A stretch of 22,695 nt of DNA from Dehalococcoidia bacterium (lineage in GTDB: Bacteria > Chloroflexota > Dehalococcoidia > UBA3495). Below are positions 6,633 through 14,860 of this stretch, piece after piece. Location of the stretch: contig JASMCQ010000103.1 of the NCBI GenBank assembly GCA_030753265.1, positions 1 through 22,695 of the forward strand. Reading direction: 5' to 3'. Position numbers and translations under genes: made by a program. The notes below the pieces were generated by a model, which saw only the letters and a list, made by a program, of their open reading frames with translations, had not been told where the DNA came from and did not search any database. Every line of letters begins with the position of its first letter. The stretch's first letter is position 1.

Positions 6633-8861
6633 ATGCAGGATGACCGGCATGGGGTAGCGACAAACGGCGTCACAGCCTTGATGGAGCGGGTAGCCGACTA
6701 CTTGCCCCACGATTTGACGGAGCAGGTCGGCAGGGCCTACGCCTACGCCGACGAGTGTCACCGCGGCCAAACGCGGAAATCTGGCGAGCCCTACATCGCC
6801 CACCCCCTGGAAACTGCCCTCTTCCTCGCCAACCTCCACCTGGATTCCAACACCATCATCGCCGCCCTACTCCATGACGTGGTGGAGGACTGCGACGTTA
6901 CCCTGGAGGACGTGGCGGCCCGGTTCGGCCCCGAGGCGGCCAAACTGGTCGATGGCGTAACCAAGCTGACCCGTTTGGACGTCCACCTCCACGATATCAA
7001 CGGCCGGGACCCAACCCACTTCGACGACCCGGACAACCTCCGCGCCGAGAGCCTCCGCAAGATGCTGGTCTCAATGGCGGAAGATATCCGGGTCGTGCTC
7101 ATCAAGCTGGCAGACCGGCTCCACAACATGCAGACCCTGAACGCGCTGTCCCCGGAGCAACGGAAGCGCATCGCCCAGGAGACGCTGGATATCTACTCGC
7201 CTCTGGCCCACCGCCTGGGCATTTGGGAGATCAAGTGGCGGCTGGACGATCTGGCGTTCCGCTTCCTGGACGAGGAGCACTACCGGGAGGTCTCCAAGAT
7301 GCTCGCCGCCAAGCGTGGAGAGCGCGAAGCGTACGTGGAGAAAGTCTCCGGCAGACTCCGGGAAGGAATGAAGGAGTTCGGGGTCACGGGAGAAGTGGCG
7401 GGGCGGCCCAAGGGCATCTACAGCACCTACCGCAAGATTCAGAAGTACGCCACCCAAGGCAAAGAGCTGCAGGACATTTACGACCTGTACGCCCTCCGGG
7501 TGCTAGTGGACACCACGGAGGACTGCTACAAGACCCTGGGCGTGATTCACCACCTGTGGCACCCAATCCCCGGCCAGTTTGACGACTACATCGCCAACCC
7601 CAAAGAGAACCTGTACCAGGCGCTGCATACCACGGTGATCTGCGACGGCGGCAACCCCCTGGAGGTGCAGATCAAGACCTACGAGCTGCACCAGATCGCC
7701 GAGTACGGCGTGGCGGCCCACTGGCGCTACAAAGAGGGCAAGTCCGGCGACAAGCGTTTCGAAGAGAAGATGACCTGGTTGCGCCAACTCCTGGAATGGC
7801 AACGAGAAGTGGTTGGCACCGACGAGTTCATCGAGTCGGTCAAGCATGACTTCTTCCGCGACCAGGTGTTCGTCTACACCCCCAAGGGGGACATCGCCGA
7901 GCTGACCGCGGGCTCCACCCCCATCGACTTCGCCTATAAAATCCACACCGAGCTGGGGCACATGTGTGCGGGCGCCAAGGTCAACGGCCGGCTGGTTGCG
8001 CTGGACACCACTTTGAAAAACGGCGACACCGTGGAAGTCGTGGTCTCCAAGGCCGGGCGGGGGCCCAGCCTCGACTGGCTCAACCCCAACCGGGGATACG
8101 TGGTCACGGCCAGCGCCCGCCAGAAGGTGCGCCTTTGGTTCCGGAAACAGGCCCGTGGCAGCAATATCCAACGGGGCCGGGAGCTGCTGCGCCGGGAACT
8201 TCGCCGGCTCCACCAGCGGCTGGGCGACGCGGAAGTTTTGGCCATCTGTAAGCACGACAATATGAATGACTTCCTGGCCGCCCTCGGCTCCGGGATCATC
8301 ACGGAAAGCCAGGTGGCCCACCGGCTGGCCCAGGCCCGGCAGGCCGCGGAGCCGTCCATCGAGCAAGCCAAGCCCAGCGTGCCCGTCTCCAGCCCCAGTT
8401 CAGGCATCACCGTCTTGGGTGTCGGGGACCTTTTGATTCGCGTGGGCCGGTGCTGCAACCCGATTCCGGGGGACGATATTCTCGGCTTCATCACCCGGGC
8501 CCGGGGGGTTACTGTCCACAAGAAAGATTGCCCCAGCCTGAGGAACGAGGACGAGCAGGAACGCATCGTGAAGGTGGAGTGGGGGGAGATTCGGGAGATG
8601 TACCCGGTCCGCGTCAAGATGAAGGCCTACGACCGGGTGGGACTGCTGCGGGACGTCACCGTGGCGGTGTCCGAAGAACACGTGAACATCGCCTCGGTGA
8701 TAACCCAGGAGCACCCCGACGGCTCGGTCACCATGGAGTTGACCCTCCACACCACCGGCCTGGACCAGCTTGGCAAGCTGTTCACCAAACTGGAACGGGT
8801 CCAGAGCGTCACCTCCGTCACCCGGGACCGCTCGAGCATTCCCGCCCCCACCCGTGGCTGA
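6633..8861 (+). CDS. rel: RelA/SpoT-family (p)ppGpp synthetase/hydrolase
   Basis: This 742-residue long RSH protein controls the stringent-response alarmone (p)ppGpp. In order: an HD hydrolase domain (about 40-200) with H57, H81-D82, E85-D86 and the LADRLHNM stretch (159-166), all ligands apparently intact; a synthetase domain (about 255-360) with GRPKGIYSTYRKIQ and NLYQALHTTV; a TGS domain (about 410-471); a zinc-finger-like region with GRCCNPIPGDD (606-615) and C633; and a C-terminal ACT domain (657-730). An intact HD site predicts a bifunctional enzyme. However, the synthetase loop reads Q315-F-D-D, closer to the EXDD of RelA than to the RXKD of bifunctional Rel proteins. About 17 extra residues (116-132) lie in the HD domain. 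No Shine-Dalgarno precedes the ATG. Length is normal. Confidence 0.96.
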   Translation: MQDDRHGVATNGVTALMERVADYLPHDLTEQVGRAYAYADECHRGQTRKSGEPYIAHPLETALFLANLHLDSNTIIAALLHDVVEDCDVTLEDVAARFGPEAAKLVDGVTKLTRLDVHLHDINGRDPTHFDDPDNLRAESLRKMLVSMAEDIRVVLIKLADRLHNMQTLNALSPEQRKRIAQETLDIYSPLAHRLGIWEIKWRLDDLAFRFLDEEHYREVSKMLAAKRGEREAYVEKVSGRLREGMKEFGVTGEVAGRPKGIYSTYRKIQKYATQGKELQDIYDLYALRVLVDTTEDCYKTLGVIHHLWHPIPGQFDDYIANPKENLYQALHTTVICDGGNPLEVQIKTYELHQIAEYGVAAHWRYKEGKSGDKRFEEKMTWLRQLLEWQREVVGTDEFIESVKHDFFRDQVFVYTPKGDIAELTAGSTPIDFAYKIHTELGHMCAGAKVNGRLVALDTTLKNGDTVEVVVSKAGRGPSLDWLNPNRGYVVTASARQKVRLWFRKQARGSNIQRGRELLRRELRRLHQRLGDAEVLAICKHDNMNDFLAALGSGIITESQVAHRLAQARQAAEPSIEQAKPSVPVSSPSSGITVLGVGDLLIRVGRCCNPIPGDDILGFITRARGVTVHKKDCPSLRNEDEQERIVKVEWGEIREMYPVRVKMKAYDRVGLLRDVTVAVSEEHVNIASVITQEHPDGSVTMELTLHTTGLDQLGKLFTKLERVQSVTSVTRDRSSIPAPTRG

Positions 8862-9054
8862 CCCTCAAGAGAGGAACGCCGCGCCATCCCCTGCCGTCGC
8901 TGCCTGTGCCTCCAGGTTCCCATGCCGGGCGCCTACCGGCGGCACCGGCCGCGTTTAACAAATGCGGCGTTCCCGTTGCTCCTAATGGATCCACCGAAGA
9001 ACGCCATGCGCTTGATGCGCCATCCGCCAGAAACGCCATCCGGAGGTGAGCCCA

Positions 9055-9450
9055 ATGCCAGGAAGAACACCGGTCATTCCCCCGGGAGCCGCCCCGAATC
9101 CGGCCCTCTCCCCCGGTATACGGATCGGGAATCTTCTGTTCGTCTCCGGCCACGTGGCCCTGGACGGCAGCGGCAAGCTAGTCGGGGCCGGCGACTGCGA
9201 GGCCCAGTCCAGGCAGGTCATGGCCAACATCCGGGCCGTGGTGGAGGCCGCCGGGGCCACCATGCAGGACGTGGTCAAGATCACCTGCTTCCTCACCGAG
9301 GGGGCCGACTACCGCGCCTATAGCAAGGTGCGTGCCGAGACCTTCCCCAGCGACCCGCCGGCCAGCAGCACCGTCTTCGTCGCCGCCCTGGTCCGGCCGG
9401 AGTTGATGGTTGAGGTGGAAGCGGTGGTGCACGTGCCCGGTGGCGAGTAA
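9055..9450 (+). CDS. RidA family protein (YjgF/YER057c/UK114)
   Basis: This is a 131-residue small cytoplasmic protein of the reactive imine/enamine deaminase family, normally a trimer. Hallmarks: ILFVSGH-like strand LLFVSGHVALD (27-37), the helix with QSRQVMANI (51-59), DVVKITCFLT (72-81) and RPELMVEVEAV (114-124). R114 and E120 match the arginine and glutamate used by deaminating RidA proteins. The ATG at 9055 is preferred because GGAGG (9042-9046) lies 8 bases upstream; an in-frame GTG at 9046 overlaps that ribosome site. Some family branches act in catabolic pathways rather than general imine clearance, and the sequence does not decide which. It is 193 bases after Rel. Confidence 0.92.
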   Translation: MPGRTPVIPPGAAPNPALSPGIRIGNLLFVSGHVALDGSGKLVGAGDCEAQSRQVMANIRAVVEAAGATMQDVVKITCFLTEGADYRAYSKVRAETFPSDPPASSTVFVAALVRPELMVEVEAVVHVPGGE

Positions 9451-9728
9451 GTGGAGGACCTAGTGGGGCAGCCGGGATCGCGGAGCCGGAATCTCGTAGA
9501 ATGTAGCGTGCGCCGGGAAATCGGTCCCAGCCTATGGTCCCGGCGCGCTCTCCTGGCGCCCGGCGGCAAGAATGGATACTGTTTGTGACCCCATCGCCAG
9601 CCGGAGGGCCCGTGGCGGAAGGCCGGGGCGGTGAAGAGGAGCTTGGCTTCGCCTTTGAGGGCCCGGGCTACGGTTGGGAGACCAACCGCATCGCCCATTG
9701 CCCGAGGGGCCGCCAACGGGAGAGGTAG

Positions 9729-10895
9729 ATGCGCGAGCGGCTTTCGCCATGGATGCTGCTACTCTGCGCATTCCTCCTATTCTTTATCATCTATCTTACC
9801 GGGGCGGTATGGCCGGCTTTCATTAGCTCACGCGGCCTTCAGGAAGGAACTCTCGGCCTGATTATCGGTTTCTACGGCCTCGCCTTATTCGTGGCGCGCC
9901 TGCCCATCGGCTTTCTCTGCGACCTTCTGACGGGCAACCGCAGGGCTGTGATCAGCGCCGGCTTTCTCTGCATTGCCCTTGGGCTTGTATTGCCCGGCCT
10001 GTTTGAATCGGCCTGGCCGCTATTTGTTTCCCGCATCCTCTTGGGAGTGGGGGCGGGATCATTCGTGGCCATCGCTGTCCTTTACACGCTCTACTCTTCC
10101 CCTCGATCCGCCGGATTCGGCATGGCCGTGGTCGCATCATTCCTTGGCTGGGGCCAGATCTTTGCCAACCCGCTGGGAGGCTGGCTTGCCGACAGGTTCG
10201 GAATGCTGGCGCCGTTTTGGGTCTCCGCGCTGGTGGCCGTGGTGGGGGCGGTCTTGGCCCTCGCCATCGTGGAGCCACGCCCGGAACGAGTACCCACGCA
10301 AAGGGTGCTGCTCCCAAAGTCCGCCAATCTTTACATCGGCTCCCTGACGATGGCGGTGGTCTTTTTTGCCGTCTTCGCCACGGTGTACAGCGTGACTCAG
10401 CTTTACGCCGCGACCCAGTTGGGGATAAACAAGGCTACCCAGGGCTTTCTGCTGACGGCTTTCATCTCGCCTTTCGTCGGCGTGGTGCTGATCAGTCCGC
10501 TTCTCGCCAAGACCCTTGGGGTCACCGGCGTCGTTACCGCCGGCCTGGCTTTCCTGGGAGCCGGGGCGCTTCTCACCCCGGTGGCGAATCTGCCAGTGTT
10601 GTTCTTCTGTGAAGCACTATTGGGTGTGGGTTTTGGCCTCACCTTCGGCCTCCTCATGGCCTTGAGCGTTGAGGAGGTGCCGGCCGGACATCGCTTCTAC
10701 GCCATGGGTATATTTCAGTCAATCTACGCCGCGGGTATGTTGCTTGGCCCGCTGACCGCGGGTTACGTCACCCAAGCCTTCGGATACCCGGCCGCTTTCT
10801 TGTCCGTGGGCGCCGTTGTCCTGCTGGCCGGCACGTGGTTTCTTCTGGTCCGGATTGGGGTATTCGCCGCCGGGGTGAGGCTGGCACGGGGCTGA
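9729..10895 (+). CDS. major facilitator superfamily transporter
   Basis: This 388-residue inner-membrane protein has about 12 hydrophobic helices in two halves. The first starts at residue 8, and the central loop is near 190-205 (EPRPERVPTQR). MFS motif A appears between helices 2 and 3 as GFLCDLLTGNRR (about 61-72), with the conserved Asp and paired Arg, and again in degenerate form in the second half as SPLLAKTLG. The GGWLADRFG segment after helix 5 is also typical. The start has GAGAGG about 3 to 8 bases upstream. Neighbours give no substrate hint. The DHA-type efflux or metabolite uptake branches are both possible. Confidence 0.93.
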   Translation: MRERLSPWMLLLCAFLLFFIIYLTGAVWPAFISSRGLQEGTLGLIIGFYGLALFVARLPIGFLCDLLTGNRRAVISAGFLCIALGLVLPGLFESAWPLFVSRILLGVGAGSFVAIAVLYTLYSSPRSAGFGMAVVASFLGWGQIFANPLGGWLADRFGMLAPFWVSALVAVVGAVLALAIVEPRPERVPTQRVLLPKSANLYIGSLTMAVVFFAVFATVYSVTQLYAATQLGINKATQGFLLTAFISPFVGVVLISPLLAKTLGVTGVVTAGLAFLGAGALLTPVANLPVLFFCEALLGVGFGLTFGLLMALSVEEVPAGHRFYAMGIFQSIYAAGMLLGPLTAGYVTQAFGYPAAFLSVGAVVLLAGTWFLLVRIGVFAAGVRLARG

Positions 10896-11293
10896 CCGCG
10901 CAGCTTCCAGGGCGCACCACCGGGGATGCCGGCGGGGACGGCCGACCTCTACTATGCATGCGCCCGGCAGTGACCCATTGACCGGAGATACCGCAGCCGC
11001 CCGCTGGGAAGGGTTGCCCCCCGGTGGCGAAGAGAGGTAGCATTGGGCAGATGAACGCCCGTCTCGCCAATACAACCGATCCCCATGGCGGTCGCGATCC
11101 GCTCCGCTGGGGGTGAGGGGGGCCGGGTCAGCCGGAGGCAGATACCCATTGCGCCTTCCCGAGATGGGCGTAGGACCGGCGGGACTTCGGCCCTGGCCAT
11201 CGTCAAAGGGCCCCATCGGGCGCAATCCGGTACTGGTGACGCCGGCGTCCGGTTCCCATCAACCGTTATCCGTGGGGAGCAGACAAGACTCGA
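10896..11293. other. 398-base spacer, nothing recognised
   Basis: GC-rich sequence between the MFS gene and the small membrane-protein gene. Open frames on both strands lack ribosome sites and domains. No clear terminator or promoter pair is seen. Confidence 0.4.
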
Positions 11294-11734
11294 ATGATTG
11301 AGGGCGGCCTCTACACCTTCATGGTTCCTCTCGGCAGGTTGCTGGCCGGCCTAATTCTCGGATTGTTTCTGGGCATCCTGGGCGGGTGGGCCGCGGTGAT
11401 CTTCAACGCTATGGCCGAATACCCCTTCGCTCTGTCGGTCCACCGGAATATCTACCTGATGGGTGTCGGTCTGGGCGCAGGGACCGGCGCCTACCTGGCC
11501 TGGGCCAGCCTGGATTTGAGGCGGCTCTTGATAGCGATCTCAGTCCTCCTGGTGCTGGCCGGCGGTGTCGCCGGCACTTACCTGGGCTACCTTTACGGGC
11601 AGAACGTTGACCCTACGTATCTGGGGCGTACTTATACCATCGACAACAACATCCATCTGGGCGCGGCCCTCGGCGCTATAGCCACGGCGACCACCTTGGG
11701 CCTCATCAGCGCCATCCGCACTCCGGGCAACTAA
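11294..11734 (+). CDS. small membrane protein of unknown function, four predicted helices
   Basis: A 146-residue protein that I cannot assign to a family. Four hydrophobic segments are evident: about 13-37, 54-72, 77-101 and 119-141. They are rich in Gly and Ala (for example GLILGLFLGILGG and GVGLGAGTGAYLAW), which suggests tightly packed helices. Between helices 3 and 4 is a polar external or internal loop, QNVDPTYLGRTYTIDNN. The consistent hydrophobic pattern, Gly spacing and clean ending support a real gene, though the ribosome site is weak (GGGGAG about 14 bases upstream). It follows the MFS gene by 398 bases. Confidence 0.7.
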   Translation: MIEGGLYTFMVPLGRLLAGLILGLFLGILGGWAAVIFNAMAEYPFALSVHRNIYLMGVGLGAGTGAYLAWASLDLRRLLIAISVLLVLAGGVAGTYLGYLYGQNVDPTYLGRTYTIDNNIHLGAALGAIATATTLGLISAIRTPGN

Positions 11735-11751
11735 CCCGGCTCCGTCGCGAA

Positions 11752-11783
11752 ACTCCCGGCCGGCTTTCCGGCCAGCCTCGGAG
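11752..11783 (+). terminator. possible hairpin after the small membrane-protein gene
   Basis: GGCCGG (11758-11763) and CCGGCC (11768-11773) pair around loop CTTT, starting 24 bases after the stop. CTCC and GGAG flanks may extend it. No T tract follows. Confidence 0.3.
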
Positions 11784-12120
11784 CTGCTCCTGGTGGTGCT
11801 GCCACGATGGATCAAAGCTCTCGTCGAACCGATACCGCGTACCGGCATTGCCACGGTCATCCGCAAGCCGGCCGCTCCTGCTCTGCTGAGCCATCGAATT
11901 GGCGCCCACCGAAGGAGGAGCGGCTTGAGGCCTTGAACCGGGCTGGGGCCGGTGTGGGGAGGTGTTCGAGGGCCAGCCGCCGGGGCGGGCGTCCCGGGGA
12001 GGCCCCGGCTTACGAGGCCGTTTCAGATCGCGGCGCCAACGCAGGCCCCGGAGGGCCGCTAGGAGCCCAGGCACCAGGTTCCTGAAACAGTTCGGGCGCC
12101 TGAGGAAAGCTCAGTGTGCC

Positions 12121-12154
12121 AAAGGCTCCGAGCCGGGGATGGCCCGGAGCCTTT
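12121..12154 (-). terminator. terminator-like hairpin of the hydroxyacid dehydrogenase gene
   Basis: AAAGGCTCCG (12121-12130) pairs perfectly with CGGAGCCTTT (12145-12154), with further GCC/GGC pairing inside. It lies 12 bases beyond the dehydrogenase stop on the minus strand. The A/T ends of the stem would give a short U run, so it may act in both directions. Confidence 0.65.
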
Positions 12155-12166
12155 GGGTCACGTCCT

Positions 12167-13138
12167 TTACCCGGTGACGACGTTCTGGGGCCGGCCTTCA
12201 AGGAAGGCGATGACGTTGTCCACTGCGCCCGCGTTGAGGGCTTCAACCCCCTCGGGCGTCATGTCGGCAATGTGGGGAGTGAGGACCACCTGGTCGCAGG
12301 AGAGGAGGGGATGGTCCGCCGGTATCGGCTCCTTATCGAACACGTCGACCGCCGCGCCGGCCAGGTGCCCCGACTTCAGGGCGTTGACCAGGGCCTCGGT
12401 ATCCACCAGCCCGCCCCGGCCGCCGTTGACCAGCAGGGAGCCCGGCTTCATCATGGCCAGCTCCCTCTCTCCGATCATTTTATCGCTCTCGTCGCTAAGC
12501 CGAACGTTCAGGCTGATCACGTCGGACTGGCGTATCAGGTCGTCCAGCTCCACGAACTTGACGCCCAGCAGGGCGGCACGCTCCGGCGTCGGATTGTAGG
12601 TCCAGGCGATAACCTGCATCCCGATGGCGCCGCCCAGGCGCACGACCTCGGCCCCAATGTTGCCGGTGCCGATGACGCCCAGCGTCTTACCCTGCAGGAA
12701 GATGTTGTCTAGCTTGGTCCACCGGCCTGCCTTGAGTTCCGAGGTCTGGTAGGCGGCCCGCTTGGACGCGGCCATCATCAGGCCAAAGATGTGCTCCGCC
12801 ACGAATTTGGACGTTGCCTTCGGCTGGTTGCTGATGACGATGCCCATCTTGGTCGCCACTTCCAAGTCGTAGTTGTTGGTGCCGACGCCGCATGTGGTTA
12901 TCATACGAAGCTTGGGCAGGGCGCTGAGGGCCTCGCCCGACCAGGAGATCGCTCCCCGGGTGTTCAGCATGATGTCGGCATCCTTGACTCTCTCCAGCTG
13001 CTCCTCGGGGCTTGACGGACGGTCGGTGTACAGCGTCAGGTCTCCATAGGGCTTCAGCCGCTCGAGATGGGGCGAGCCCTGGATCTGGATGGGCATATCG
13101 CCGGGCACGACAAACTTTACGCGCTCCTTGGCATTCAT
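12167..13138 (-). CDS. D-isomer-specific 2-hydroxyacid dehydrogenase family protein
   Basis: A 323-residue cytoplasmic NAD(P)-dependent oxidoreductase of the phosphoglycerate/lactate/formate dehydrogenase superfamily, interconverting a 2-hydroxyacid and a 2-oxoacid. The nucleotide-binding turn is GTGNIG (157-162). The catalytic set is complete: R241 (GGRGGLVD), E270 (FDKEP) and H289 (TPHIA). The Asp usually found at the end of the second Rossmann strand is replaced by T180 (AWTYNP), so NAD preference is not assured. There is no C-terminal ACT domain, unlike long SerA. The start at 13138 has AGGAG 8 bases upstream. The frame stays open further upstream but without family similarity. It is divergent from the lactonase gene across 600 bases. 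Confidence 0.93.
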   Translation of the reverse strand: MNAKERVKFVVPGDMPIQIQGSPHLERLKPYGDLTLYTDRPSSPEEQLERVKDADIMLNTRGAISWSGEALSALPKLRMITTCGVGTNNYDLEVATKMGIVISNQPKATSKFVAEHIFGLMMAASKRAAYQTSELKAGRWTKLDNIFLQGKTLGVIGTGNIGAEVVRLGGAIGMQVIAWTYNPTPERAALLGVKFVELDDLIRQSDVISLNVRLSDESDKMIGERELAMMKPGSLLVNGGRGGLVDTEALVNALKSGHLAGAAVDVFDKEPIPADHPLLSCDQVVLTPHIADMTPEGVEALNAGAVDNVIAFLEGRPQNVVTG

Positions 13139-13274
13139 TTCGAACACTCCTGAATCGAATTCAGCTCTGCGGGGTCTGGCCAACCGGAGACAGCCCTGGG
13201 GCAGTTTCCCACCATAAAGCCCATCGGTGGGAACCAAGAACCCGAAGGTGGACGTGGCCTTATCCCTCCGGGTA

Positions 13275-13303
13275 TTTTTACCATTTGTTCGGTGGTCCCG
13301 CAA
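13275..13303 (-). promoter_or_regulatory. possible promoter of the hydroxyacid dehydrogenase gene
   Basis: On the minus strand TTGCGG (13298-13303) and TAAAAA (13275-13280) are 17 bases apart, in the only A/T-rich patch of this spacer. The leader would be about 130 nt and would contain the hairpin at 13206-13233. Each box matches at 4/6 or fewer positions. Confidence 0.3.
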
Positions 13304-13463
13304 GGGGCGGCCTGGCCCCATTTCCGGTGCCGCCGGTAATCCCCCGGCCAGGAGAATGTTGCGTGGCCGGAGACGCGGCGCCGGCTGCCGGCCATTTCCG
13401 GTACGGCCGTGGCCAGCCCCGGGTTGCGCGCGGCGTACTGCCTGCGGGTATTGCCTGAGTGTA

Positions 13464-13492
13464 TTGACAGAAGAATTCCGGGTGAGTAGGCT
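13464..13492 (+). promoter_or_regulatory. possible promoter of the lactonase gene
   Basis: A perfect TTGACA (13464-13469) is followed after 17 bases by TAGGCT (13487-13492), which matches the -10 consensus at only 3/6. It lies 247 bases before the lactonase start. Confidence 0.25.
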
Positions 13493-13738
13493 GCGCACAT
13501 AGGACGCGGCCGCCGGCCAGACAGGGGAAGAGTCCGCGAGACCTTCGAGAGCCTGACAAGACTCACTCGTCGGCGGCCTGAGAATCCAGAGCCAGGCGCA
13601 TTCTTGGCTCGATCTCCCGGATAATCTCTGGGGCCGGGCCGGGCGTTCTTGAATAGTCTGAGACGGCCCGCGGGGGCGCTCACGTGACGTGGCCGGCCAC
13701 CGGTTAGCCCGTCGAAGACCAGCAAGGGAGGAAGACAG

Positions 13739-14758
13739 ATGCCCTTTCGGATGTATGTTTCCCTACAAGAGGATGAAAAGATCTCGATTTTCACGATGGA
13801 CGCCGCGACCGGCAAGCTGGAACACGAGACTGAGGTGGCGGTAAGGGGCGGTCCCGCGCCGATGACGGTAGACCCGGAGCAGAATTTCCTCTACGTGGGG
13901 CGCCGGGGCAGCCGCCAGCTGTCGAGTTTCAAGATAGGTCAGGATACCGGCGGCCTCTCCCTGATCCGGTCGATACCTCTCGCCACCGATCCGTGTTACA
14001 TCGGCATGGACCGAAAGGGCAAGTTCGTGCTCTCGGCCTATTATGAAGGCGCGAGGATAACGGTCCATGCCATCGGCGACGACGGGGCGGCGGCCGCGCC
14101 ACCCGCCCTTTCCCTCGATACGGCCCGGGGGGCCCATTGTATTCAGACCGACCGGTCGAACCGGTTTGCCTTCGTGCCCCATATCGCCATCAAGGGACCC
14201 AGCGAGATCCAGCAGTTCAAGTTCGACGAGGGTACCGGGCAGCTCACCCGCAACTCGCCCCCCAGCGTCACACCCGGAGGCGACCTGGGTCCCCGGCACT
14301 TTTGTTTTCACCCAAACCGTGACATCGTCTACTGCACGAACGAACAGGGGTGCAGCGTGACCGCCTATCATCTCGACCCGTCGGCGGGAACCTTGACGCC
14401 CTATCAGACTGTTTCGACCCTGCCCGACGATTTCGAAGGCAAGAACTCCTGTGCCCAGATACAGATCTCGCCTTCAGGAAAGTCCCTGTACGCTCCCAAT
14501 CGCGGTCACAACAGCATCGCTTGTTTCTCCATCGACGACTCCACCGGCCAGCTAACGCCGGTTGGCCGGGTCTCCGCGGAGCCGGTGCCGAGGGTGGTCA
14601 GCCTGGACCCCAGCGGGAGCTTCCTCTATGCCGCCGGCCTGGAAACGGGCCGCATTACGTCGTACCGGGTCAACGGCGACACCAGCGAACTCGAGCCCCT
14701 GGAGACCTATGATGTCGGCAAGAGGCCCATGTGGATACTTTTCACCGGGCGAGGGTAA
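13739..14758 (+). CDS. lactonase family protein, seven-bladed beta-propeller (6-phosphogluconolactonase/carboxymuconate cyclase type)
   Basis: This 339-residue protein consists of repeated beta-propeller blades, seen as recurring segments such as DPEQNFLYVGRRG (45-57), GPRHFCFHPNRDIVY, ISPSGKSLYAPNRG and LDPSGSFLYAAG, each followed by a TGxL turn. These match the Pgl/YbhE lactonase family, which hydrolyses sugar lactones or acts on muconate-type lactones. The family hallmarks GPRHF and the later NRG and PR positions are present. No signal peptide is seen, so it is probably cytoplasmic. The start has AGGGAGG (13725-13731) 7 bases upstream. With an isomerase and oxidoreductases next to it, a catabolic lactone is as plausible as 6-phosphogluconolactone. 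It converges on the next gene with a 102-base gap. Confidence 0.92.
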   Translation: MPFRMYVSLQEDEKISIFTMDAATGKLEHETEVAVRGGPAPMTVDPEQNFLYVGRRGSRQLSSFKIGQDTGGLSLIRSIPLATDPCYIGMDRKGKFVLSAYYEGARITVHAIGDDGAAAAPPALSLDTARGAHCIQTDRSNRFAFVPHIAIKGPSEIQQFKFDEGTGQLTRNSPPSVTPGGDLGPRHFCFHPNRDIVYCTNEQGCSVTAYHLDPSAGTLTPYQTVSTLPDDFEGKNSCAQIQISPSGKSLYAPNRGHNSIACFSIDDSTGQLTPVGRVSAEPVPRVVSLDPSGSFLYAAGLETGRITSYRVNGDTSELEPLETYDVGKRPMWILFTGRG

Positions 14759-14860
14759 CCGGCGAACTAACCAGAGGCTAGCTCGGAACCCGGGGTCTCG
14801 AAACCTTAAACGCTTTTCGGGTCCGCTGGAGCTTGGCATCGGGCCTCTCAAAGTCGGTGC

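Larger units (their letters stand above)
11735..12166. other. 432-base convergent spacer
   Basis: Spacer between the small membrane-protein gene (plus) and the hydroxyacid dehydrogenase gene (minus), which converge here. Short open frames are present but unconvincing. It holds a GC hairpin at 11758-11773 and the stronger hairpin at 12121-12154. Confidence 0.45.
13139..13738. other. 600-base divergent spacer
   Basis: Regulatory-type region between the hydroxyacid dehydrogenase (minus) and lactonase (plus) genes. No gene is seen. It holds candidate promoters on each strand and a hairpin TTCCCACC/GGTGGGAA (13206-13213/13226-13233). Confidence 0.45.

Noticed and set aside
7503..8366. 287-codon minus-strand open frame inside the Rel gene
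   Set aside because: Antisense shadow of the TGS and zinc-finger-like region of Rel, with no domain of its own.
11807..12085. 92-codon plus-strand frame in the convergent spacer
   Set aside because: Low-complexity Arg/Gly/Ala content, no domain, and no useful ribosome site.
13139..13498. N-terminal extension of the hydroxyacid dehydrogenase by 120 codons
   Set aside because: The start at 13138 has a good ribosome site and fits the family length; the extra part is Arg/Pro-rich and unstructured.
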